Shown here piece after piece: positions 1 through 6,143 of a DNA stretch of 17,146 nt (position 1 is its first letter; each line of letters opens with the position of its first letter). A model generated the notes under the pieces. It was not told the origin of the DNA. It saw nothing but the letters and a program-made list of their open reading frames with translations, and did not search any database. The translations under genes were made by a program, and so were the position numbers. The stretch lies in contig DCGR01000028.1 in the NCBI GenBank assembly GCA_002315285.1, positions 5,017-22,162 of the forward strand, in the 5' to 3' direction. This DNA comes from Bacteroides sp. UBA1773 (GTDB taxonomy: Bacteria; Bacteroidota; Bacteroidia; Bacteroidales; Bacteroidaceae).

Positions 1-172
1 GAGTAATCATTTCACGACGAGGACCGATGAAAAATCCCGTCAGCGAACTTTCGTTAACAACTATAGCTTCACCATATAGCCAAGCCAATTTCTGAATATC
101 CTCAGCGCTCAAAGTGCCTTCTACCTGTGTGGCAATGATGTTGTCGTTGCCGGTCTTGAAGAATAGAATCAT
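1..172 (-). CDS. purL: Phosphoribosylformylglycinamidine synthase, N-terminal fragment (cut by window edge)
   Basis: Only the first 57 codons are present; the gene runs off the left edge. The translation opens MILFFKTGNDNIIA and continues with an LSAEDIQKLAWLYGEA stretch and then FFIGPRREMIT. I recognise this as the start of the large single-chain FGAM synthase of Bacteroidetes, where the GPRREMIT segment is highly conserved. The enzyme makes formylglycinamidine ribonucleotide in de novo purine synthesis, in the cytosol, using ATP and glutamine. The start is the ATG at 172, which follows a plausible promoter at 195-224. Identity rests on the recalled N-terminal family pattern only, because no catalytic domain lies in the window. 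Confidence 0.85.
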   Translation of the reverse strand, partial: MILFFKTGNDNIIATQVEGTLSAEDIQKLAWLYGEAIVVNESSLTGFFIGPRREMIT

Positions 173-194
173 TTTCGTGAATTTTATTTTGCCG

Positions 195-224
195 CGAATT
201 TACGAATTTATTCCGAACCTACAA
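195..224 (-). promoter_or_regulatory. Likely Bacteroidetes-type promoter of purL
   Basis: On the minus strand a TTG (222-224) is followed after 19 bases by TAAATTCG (195-202), one mismatch from the -7 consensus TAnnTTTG. Transcription would begin about 20 bases before the purL ATG. The same octamer is repeated directly upstream (203-210), so the exact box is uncertain. I see no purine-responsive element that I can name. Confidence 0.4.
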
Positions 225-230
225 TGAAAC

Positions 231-301
231 CAGTTTTCAGTTTTCAGTTTTTTAGTTGCCAGTTGCCAGCTTTCAGTTGTCAGGTTTCAATTCTCAACTC
301 T
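231..301. repeat. Tandem repeat with a 7-base period (CAGTTTT family)
   Basis: Three exact CAGTTTT units (231-251) are followed by an 8-base TTAGTTGC unit and then by CAGTTGC, CAGCTTT, CAGTTGT, CAGGTTT, CAATTCT and CAACTCT, all in register. About ten units are recognisable, decaying rightwards. It lies upstream of the purL promoter and encodes nothing convincing. Such CAGTTTT-like tracts are, to my knowledge, common between genes in Bacteroidales. Confidence 0.8.
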
Positions 302-459
302 AACCTCATCGTCATTGTCAGTAGTCAGTGGTCATGGCCATAGTAATTGCCATTGTCTCATGCGTTTGTGCATAAAACTGAAAAATGCACGAGTGCAATC
401 AAGTCAAAAGTCGCTCCACGGCAATGTAGGTTGTCGCTTTCGCTTTTCATATTCCGTTC

Positions 460-518
460 GCTTAGCTTGCAGTATCGCTTGCGCGATTTCACCTTTTCTG
501 ATGGTCGCTTCGCTCCGC
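460..518 (-). repeat. Dispersed intergenic repeat, copy A
   Basis: Read on the minus strand this 59-base stretch aligns with plus-strand 16587-16646 at about 51 of 60 positions, with one 1-base gap. Shared blocks include GCGGAGCG, ACCATC, GAAAAG, CGCGC and AGCGATACTGC. Copy A contains a small hairpin (474-487), ATCGC-GCAA-GCGAT, whose loop has the GNRA form. It begins 11 bases past the DUF4296 stop codon and is oriented with that gene. Confidence 0.8.
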
Positions 519-528
519 TGCATGCGCC

Positions 529-1554
529 TCAGCGCTTAGGTTTTGGCATCTTGATTTGAGGGCGACGAATGTGTTTGGAATTGTCGAGTTGGTTGAGCGG
601 ACGTACCTGCGAAGGCTTCTTCGACTTGTTGCGGAGCTCCTCGGGTGTCACCCGTCGAGGTTCGGCTGACATGGTGTCGGCGATTTCCTCCATCTCGAAT
701 GGGATCGCAGATGAGACTGACGGCGACTCGGCAGACACGCTGTCGGCTGTTTCGGCGGCAGGGGAATCGGCTGCCAAAACACTGTCGGGCTGTGCCACAT
801 GATAACGCATGAGCTTGAGCTGATGGACGAGGATGAGCGGCGAGGAGGTGTGGTGGAAGGTGGCAGGAAGATAGGCGAACCCTGTAAGGTTCTGCATTTT
901 GCTGGATCCGGTGAGATGGATGCTCAGCGTGTCGGCACCGGCTTCACGAATCTGCTTGGTCTGGCTCCGATAGTTGGCATCCGTGGATTCGGCACGCAGT
1001 CCCACTACGAGCAAGAAACTGTCGGGACTGTTGAGGGGTGTGAAGCGTGCAGATAGCACAAAGGAATCGTTGGGATGATAATTGCTGTCAGACTCCAGGC
1101 TAAAGGTGAAATTGGTGTTGAGCGGAGCACGGGATAGCAGGTAGTAGTCGTTGAAGCACCAGAGGTTGACGCTGTCGCCCTCGGGACTGAGCCGGACGGA
1201 CTGATCGCTTCCGCCTACAATACGGCTGAGGTTTTCGTACTCTCCCTCGAAACGCTTGCGCAGGCGGGTGTAGATTTCGGAGAGCTTGAAGGTGTTGCGC
1301 GTATACCAAACCATGGACGAATCGAACTGCGCCTCGGTGATGTGATGCTTCTGGAAAATGTATTGCTTGCAGGCTTGCTTGGTGGGATTGTCGAACGACT
1401 GTTGCGCCGCCAAGCCGAGCAAACGCTGGTAATCATAGAGCACTGCCTCCATGTCGGCACTGCCGAGCACCTCCTCCGACGAGTCGCGACCAACGCATCC
1501 GACAACACAGCCACACACCACCACTATCAGCACAAGCCACAAACCGCCTCGCAT
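529..1554 (-). CDS. DUF4296 family lipoprotein
   Basis: A 341-residue protein of unknown function. It starts with a short hydrophobic stretch (residues 4-19) ending in a lipobox VVGC with Cys20, so it is probably lipidated and exported. Residues about 28-115 resemble DUF4296, a Bacteroidetes-only domain with a small helical pattern (YDYQRLLGLAAQ; FDSSMVWYTRN). The middle (about 115-255) is likely beta-rich and matches nothing I know. The end (255-341) is low-complexity: first Ala/Ser/Asp-rich, then strongly basic, finishing KMPKPKR. The start codon is one base after the lspA stop, so translation is probably coupled. It is the last gene of the ileS-dksA-lspA operon. Being a lipoprotein beside the lipoprotein signal peptidase fits the context but does not define a job. 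Confidence 0.75.
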   Translation of the reverse strand: MRGGLWLVLIVVVCGCVVGCVGRDSSEEVLGSADMEAVLYDYQRLLGLAAQQSFDNPTKQACKQYIFQKHHITEAQFDSSMVWYTRNTFKLSEIYTRLRKRFEGEYENLSRIVGGSDQSVRLSPEGDSVNLWCFNDYYLLSRAPLNTNFTFSLESDSNYHPNDSFVLSARFTPLNSPDSFLLVVGLRAESTDANYRSQTKQIREAGADTLSIHLTGSSKMQNLTGFAYLPATFHHTSSPLILVHQLKLMRYHVAQPDSVLAADSPAAETADSVSAESPSVSSAIPFEMEEIADTMSAEPRRVTPEELRNKSKKPSQVRPLNQLDNSKHIRRPQIKMPKPKR

Positions 1555-1555
1555 G

Positions 1556-2200
1556 TCATTTCCGTTTTTTCAGTTGCTGTTCCAATGTCTGCACGCTCTT
1601 GCTGAAACTTTTGCTATAGAAAAGGAGCAAGGCTATGATGCCACAACTGATGGAGGCATCGGCAAAATTGAAGATGGGGCTGAAGAACACAAAATGCTGT
1701 CCGCCAACAATGGGCATCCACAGAGGCCAATGGGTGTCGATGATGGGGAAATAGAACATATCGACCACCAAGCCATAGAACCACTTGCCGTAGCCCGCAC
1801 CCATAGGCACCAACCCAGCCAACTGTGTCGGGGTGCTCTGGGTGAAGATCTGGCCATAGAACACACAATCGACAATGTTGCCTAAGGCTCCTGCCACGAT
1901 GAGCGAGACGCACACGAGGAGACCCGTCTTACAGCCGAAACGTATGAGCTTGGTGATGTACCAGATGATGATGCACACCACGGCAATGCGGAAACTGGTG
2001 AGGAAGAGTTTCTCGATGATCTCCATGCCAAAGGCCATGCCATTGTTCTCGGTGAAGAGTATCTGGAACCAGTCGGTGACATGGATACTCTGGTAGAGGT
2101 ACATGTGGGTCTTGACCCAAACCTTGATGACCTGATCGACAATCAAGACAAGGCAGACAATCAGCACGGACAACTGCCCTTTGGATAAGAACTTGTTCAT
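1556..2200 (-). CDS. lspA: Lipoprotein signal peptidase (signal peptidase II)
   Basis: A 214-residue inner-membrane aspartyl protease that cleaves the signal peptide of diacylglyceryl-modified prolipoproteins at the lipobox cysteine. Hydrophobic segments lie at about 11-28, 68-82, 92-112 and 183-194, giving the four-helix layout of the family. Conserved pieces are VDQVIKVWVK (21-30), FTENNGMAFG (49-58), GALGNIVD with catalytic Asp111, and FNFADA with catalytic Asp181. The protein is longer than the ~165 residues of the E. coli enzyme, mainly through an insert at about 115-145, which I understand is usual in Bacteroidetes. It lies 12 bases after the dksA-like gene and one base before the DUF4296 lipoprotein gene. 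Linkage of ileS and lspA is also seen in proteobacteria. Confidence 0.95.
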   Translation of the reverse strand: MNKFLSKGQLSVLIVCLVLIVDQVIKVWVKTHMYLYQSIHVTDWFQILFTENNGMAFGMEIIEKLFLTSFRIAVVCIIIWYITKLIRFGCKTGLLVCVSLIVAGALGNIVDCVFYGQIFTQSTPTQLAGLVPMGAGYGKWFYGLVVDMFYFPIIDTHWPLWMPIVGGQHFVFFSPIFNFADASISCGIIALLLFYSKSFSKSVQTLEQQLKKRK

Positions 2201-2212
2201 CGGAACCTGCGG

Positions 2213-2596
2213 CTACTTTGACTGGTTCTTCTTTGCCTCGATGCACATGGTGGCATGGGGAACAGCCTTGAGGCGCTCCTTGGGGATGAGTTTGCCTGTG
2301 ATGCAGCAAATGCCGTAGGTCTTGTTCTCGACGCGTACCAATGCGGCCTGAAGGCTTTGCACAAGCTTGAGCTGCCGATTGGCAAACTGCATGGTGAGCT
2401 CGCGGTTGAAGGTGTCGGCACCCTCTTCTGTGAGTTTGTAGGTAGGCGACGTGTCATCCACATCATTGCCATCCTTGTTCATCAGTATGTTCATATAACG
2501 CTCATACTCTTGCTTGGCTTCGCTGAGCTTGCGGGTGACGATTTCACGGAATTCGTCCAATTCCTCATCGGAATAGCGTACTTTGTTGTCGGACAT
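2213..2596 (-). CDS. DksA/TraR family transcription factor with half of the zinc cysteines
   Basis: A 127-residue protein of the DksA/TraR type. These proteins reach into the RNA polymerase secondary channel and, with ppGpp in proteobacteria, tune promoters for growth rate. Residues about 10-90 are charged helices fitting the coiled-coil; residues 94-121 are the C-terminal zinc-finger region (YGICCITGKLIPKERL, then AVPHATMCIEAK). Of the four zinc positions, Cys97 and Cys118 are present, while the second and fourth are Thr100 and Ala121. The extra Cys98 is out of register. The GKLIPKERL segment is characteristic of the Bacteroidetes members. The gene lies between ileS (39 bases) and lspA (12 bases) and is almost surely co-transcribed. 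Members in this position are annotated variously as TraR/DksA, so I give no symbol. Confidence 0.88.
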   Translation of the reverse strand: MSDNKVRYSDEELDEFREIVTRKLSEAKQEYERYMNILMNKDGNDVDDTSPTYKLTEEGADTFNRELTMQFANRQLKLVQSLQAALVRVENKTYGICCITGKLIPKERLKAVPHATMCIEAKKNQSK

Positions 2597-2635
2597 AATG
2601 CGTAGGGCTAATTGGTTAAATGATAATGGTTGGTT

Positions 2636-5600
2636 TCATACTCTCTGAATGTCGGCTGTGAGCGTGAACTCATCGAACTCGAGGAGTGTCCCACTGACTT
2701 GGGGAGCAATCACGAGGGAGTTTGCCAAGACCTGGTTGCAGATGTAGGCGTTGTACTTGGTGATGGCTCCATCGGACTTGTCGTTGCTCGAAATCGTGAT
2801 GTTTATCTTGTCAGTAATCTCAAAGCCATTGCTCTTGCGGATGTTCTGGATCTTGCTCACCAACTCGCGTGCGATGCCTTCCTCGCGCAGCTCGTTGCTG
2901 ATGAGGATGTCGAGGGCTACGGTGATGGTGCCATCGTTGGCAACAACCCATCCGGGAATGTCCTCGCTGAAAATCTGCACCTCGCTGCTCTCGATGACGG
3001 CTGGTGTGCCACCAAGGTCGAGGGTGAACGAACCTTCGTTCTCGAGGGTGGCAATCTGCTCCTGGGTCATGGCGGCCACGGCTGCTGCCACTTGCTTCAT
3101 GAGCGGACCGAACTTCTTGCCAAGTATCTTGAAGTTGCATTTCACTTTCTTGACAAGCAGACTGGAGGTTCCTTCCACAAAGTCGATTTCCTTGACGTTG
3201 ACTTCGTTCATGATGAGCGGCTTCACAGCTTCAAGAGCTTCCCTATGGACAGCATCGACGGGAATGATCAGCCTCTGCAGAGGTTGCTTCACCATGATGT
3301 TGACCTTCTTGCGCAATGCCAAGCCCATCGACGAGATTTTCTGTGCCCGCTCCATGCGATGCTCGAGTGCCTTGTCGATGACGCTCTCGTCGGCGACAGG
3401 GAATTTGGCCAGATGCACCGACATGACATTGTCGCGGCCAGTGGCTTGGATGAGGTTGAGATACAGCTGATCGGCAAAGAAGGGTGCCACAGGAGCCATG
3501 AGCTTGGCTATGGTTTCGAGGCACACATAAAGGGTTTGGTAAGCGGCAAGCTTGTCGGGCGTGTAGCCAGTGCCCCAGAAGCGTTTGCGGCAGAGGCGGA
3601 CGTACCAATTGCTGAGGTTGTCGTTCACGAAGTCCTGGATGTAACGTCCGGCACGGGTGGGCTCATAGTCGGCAAAGCTTGCATCGACTTTCTTTATCAG
3701 CGTGTTGAGCTCCGACAGTATCCAACGGTCTATTTCGGGACGATCCTTCACGGGAATGTCGGCTTCCTGATAGTTGAAGCCGTCGAGGTTGGCGTAGGGT
3801 GCGAAGAACTTATAGGTGTTGTGGAGGGTGCTGAAGAACTTGCGGGAAACTTCCACCACTCCATCGACATCGAACTTCAGGTTATCCCACGGCGAGGCGT
3901 TGGTAATCATGTACCAGCGCAAGGGGTCGGAGCCGTATTGCTCGATGACATCGAACGGATTGACGGCATTGCCCAGGCGTTTCGACATCTTCATGCCGTT
4001 CTTGTCGAGCACAAGGCCGTTTGAAATCACGTTCTTGTAGGCCACACTGCCCTTCACCATGGAGCTGATGGCATGGAGGGTGAAGAACCAGCCACGTGTC
4101 TGGTCAACTCCTTCGGCAATGAAATCGGCGGGATAAACCAGATTGTCATCGACCAGTTGCTTATTTTCGAAAGGATAGTGCATCTGTGCAAAAGGCATGG
4201 CTCCGGAATCGAACCAGACATCGATGAGGTCGGTTTCGCGTTTCATGGGCTTGCCCGATGGAGAACAAAGGATGATGTCATCGACGTAAGGACGATGGAG
4301 ATCTATCTTGTCGTAGTTCTCTTTCGTATATTCACCGGGCACGAAGCCGGCAGCCTTATAGGGATTTTCCTTCATGAATCCGGCTTTTACGGATTTCTCT
4401 ATCTCGCCATAGAGCACTTCCACACTGCCAATGCAGAGTTCCTCGCCGCTGTCGTTGCGCCAGATGGGCAGAGGAGTGCCCCAATAGCGACTGCGCGACA
4501 GGTTCCAGTCATTGAGGTTCTCCAGCCACTTGCCAAATCGTCCGGTACCGATGTTTTCAGGTTTCCAGTTGATGGTTTGGTTGAGTTTCATCATCTCGTG
4601 CTTGCGGGCGGTGCTGCGAATGAACCAAGAATCGAGCGGATAGTAAAGGATGGGCTTGTCGGTGCGCCAGCAGTGAGGATAGTTGTGGACGTGCTTCTCG
4701 ATGCGGAATGCCTTTCCACTTTGCTTCATGTCCATACATAGGGCGATGTTCAGGTCCTCTGATTTCTGTGCTGCGACTTCGTCGTACTTTCCACCCTGAT
4801 TGAATTTTGGGTCGTAGGCATTCTTCACATAGCGCCCCTCATACTGCCGATAGAGCCCGGCATTGAGGTATTTCTTCACGAACTTCTGGTCCATGTCGGC
4901 AATGAGGTAATACTTGCCGGTCGGATCGACAATAGGACGCTTCTCGCCTTTCTTATTGACGATGGTAATGGTGGGCACACCCGCTGCCCTTGCCACGAAC
5001 AAGTCGTCGGCACCAAAGCTGGCGGCAATGTGTACGATGCCGGTACCATCGTCGGTGGTGACATAATCGCCCGTGATGATACGGAAAGCTCCCTTTCCAG
5101 GATTGATCCAAGGAAAGAGTTGCTCGTACTCCCACCCTATCAGGTCATAGCCCCGATACTCTCCGACGATGGCACATTCGTCCTTCTTGAAGTAAGAGGA
5201 AAGCCGTTCCTGAGCCATGATGACGGTGAGGGGCTGCCCGGTGTAGTTGTTCTTGCACTGTACGGCCACATACCTGATGTTGGGTCCGACACAAAGGGCA
5301 CTGTTGGCAGGAAGTGTCCATGGGGTAGTTGTCCATGCGGCAAAGCAGACATCGCCATGCTGGGTGAGTTCGGGCAGAGGGCTCTTGACGCGGAAAAGGG
5401 CTGTCACCGTGGTGTCCTTCACATCGCGGTAGCATCCGGGCTGGTTGAGCTCATGGCTCGAAAGGCCGGTGCCTGCAGCCGGGCTGTAGGGCTGTATGGT
5501 GTAACCCTTGTAGAGCAGATCCTGGTCGTAGAGGTTCTTGAGCAACCACCACAACGTTTCGATGTAGCGATTGTCGTAGGTGATGTAGGGATTGTCGAGA

Positions 5601-6034
5601 TCCACCCAATAGCCCATCCTATGGGTGAGGTCGGTCCACTCCTTGGTGTATTTCATCACCTCCTCGCGGCAGTGACGGTTGTATTCCTCCACCGAAATGG
5701 TCTTGCCGATATTTTCCTTTGTGATGCCCAATGTCTTCTCGACACTCAGTTCGACAGGCAGTCCGTGGGTGTCCCATCCTGCCTTTCGTTTCACCTGATA
5801 ACCTTTCATGGTCTTATATCGGCAGAATGAATCCTTGATGGTGCGGGCCATGACATGGTGTATGCCTGGCATACCATTGGCCGAGGGGGGACCTTCGTAG
5901 AACACAAAGGAAGGACATCCCTCACGCTCTGTCATGCTCTTATGGAACAGGTCTTTCTCGTCCCACTGTTTCAATACTTCTTCATTGACTTTCGACAAGT
6001 TCAGTTGTGAAGCTTCGGCAAATTGTTTGCTCAT
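2636..6034 (-). CDS. ileS: Isoleucyl-tRNA synthetase, type 2, with altered GIHH signature
   Basis: A 1132-residue cytosolic class I synthetase that charges tRNA-Ile with isoleucine. Landmarks: PPSANGMPGIHH (49-60) at the ATP-binding signature site; GWDTHGLP (86-93); the CP1 editing domain with the Thr-rich TTTPWTLPANSAL (235-247); NLSRSRYWGTPLPIW (511-525); the KMSKR loop (682-686); then the anticodon-binding helices. The length, the long C-terminal part and the lack of a C-terminal zinc finger fit the eukaryote-like type 2 enzymes, which tolerate mupirocin. Unusually, the first signature reads Gly-Ile-His-His (57-60, bases 5855-5866) instead of His-x-Gly-His. The start is the ATG at 6034, downstream of a strong promoter (6075-6106). 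It heads the operon with the dksA-like gene, lspA and the DUF4296 gene. Confidence 0.97.
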   Translation of the reverse strand: MSKQFAEASQLNLSKVNEEVLKQWDEKDLFHKSMTEREGCPSFVFYEGPPSANGMPGIHHVMARTIKDSFCRYKTMKGYQVKRKAGWDTHGLPVELSVEKTLGITKENIGKTISVEEYNRHCREEVMKYTKEWTDLTHRMGYWVDLDNPYITYDNRYIETLWWLLKNLYDQDLLYKGYTIQPYSPAAGTGLSSHELNQPGCYRDVKDTTVTALFRVKSPLPELTQHGDVCFAAWTTTPWTLPANSALCVGPNIRYVAVQCKNNYTGQPLTVIMAQERLSSYFKKDECAIVGEYRGYDLIGWEYEQLFPWINPGKGAFRIITGDYVTTDDGTGIVHIAASFGADDLFVARAAGVPTITIVNKKGEKRPIVDPTGKYYLIADMDQKFVKKYLNAGLYRQYEGRYVKNAYDPKFNQGGKYDEVAAQKSEDLNIALCMDMKQSGKAFRIEKHVHNYPHCWRTDKPILYYPLDSWFIRSTARKHEMMKLNQTINWKPENIGTGRFGKWLENLNDWNLSRSRYWGTPLPIWRNDSGEELCIGSVEVLYGEIEKSVKAGFMKENPYKAAGFVPGEYTKENYDKIDLHRPYVDDIILCSPSGKPMKRETDLIDVWFDSGAMPFAQMHYPFENKQLVDDNLVYPADFIAEGVDQTRGWFFTLHAISSMVKGSVAYKNVISNGLVLDKNGMKMSKRLGNAVNPFDVIEQYGSDPLRWYMITNASPWDNLKFDVDGVVEVSRKFFSTLHNTYKFFAPYANLDGFNYQEADIPVKDRPEIDRWILSELNTLIKKVDASFADYEPTRAGRYIQDFVNDNLSNWYVRLCRKRFWGTGYTPDKLAAYQTLYVCLETIAKLMAPVAPFFADQLYLNLIQATGRDNVMSVHLAKFPVADESVIDKALEHRMERAQKISSMGLALRKKVNIMVKQPLQRLIIPVDAVHREALEAVKPLIMNEVNVKEIDFVEGTSSLLVKKVKCNFKILGKKFGPLMKQVAAAVAAMTQEQIATLENEGSFTLDLGGTPAVIESSEVQIFSEDIPGWVVANDGTITVALDILISNELREEGIARELVSKIQNIRKSNGFEITDKINITISSNDKSDGAITKYNAYICNQVLANSLVIAPQVSGTLLEFDEFTLTADIQRV

Positions 6035-6074
6035 GATTGCATATTGTTTTTTCCTTTTTTTCTCTTATAGTCGG

Positions 6075-6106
6075 CAAAGATACTGCAAGTTGCAAGAAAT
6101 AGCAAA
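6075..6106 (-). promoter_or_regulatory. Bacteroidetes-type promoter of the ileS operon
   Basis: On the minus strand TTTG (6103-6106) lies 20 bases before TATCTTTG (6075-6082), a full match to the -7 box TAnnTTTG with ideal spacing. The predicted transcript starts near 6071, leaving a leader of about 35 bases that is rich in A (an AAAAAAAGGAAAAAAC run) before the ileS ATG. There is no room for a T-box leader, so ileS is not obviously controlled that way. The promoter lies in the 109-base gap after tex. Confidence 0.75.
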
Positions 6107-6143
6107 TTTATTTCCTTTTTTCGTCCCTGCTCTTTGGCGTTTC

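Larger units (their letters stand above)
173..528. other. Non-coding stretch between purL and the DUF4296 gene
   Basis: No convincing gene lies here; the short open frames consist of repeat-like sequence. It holds the purL promoter (195-224), a 7-base-period tandem repeat (231-301), a degenerate continuation of CAGT-rich sequence to about 335, and one copy of a dispersed repeat (460-518) that begins 11 bases after the stop codon of the DUF4296 gene. I see no classical hairpin-plus-U-tract terminator for the upstream operon. Confidence 0.7.

Noticed and set aside
2630..4024. Long plus-strand open frame (464 codons) opposite ileS
   Set aside because: It is antisense to the clearly real ileS, its translation matches no family I know, and it is explained by the codon bias of the ileS strand.
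6035..6143. T-box or other tRNA-sensing leader before ileS
   Set aside because: The promoter leaves only about 35 A-rich bases before the start codon, too short for such a leader.
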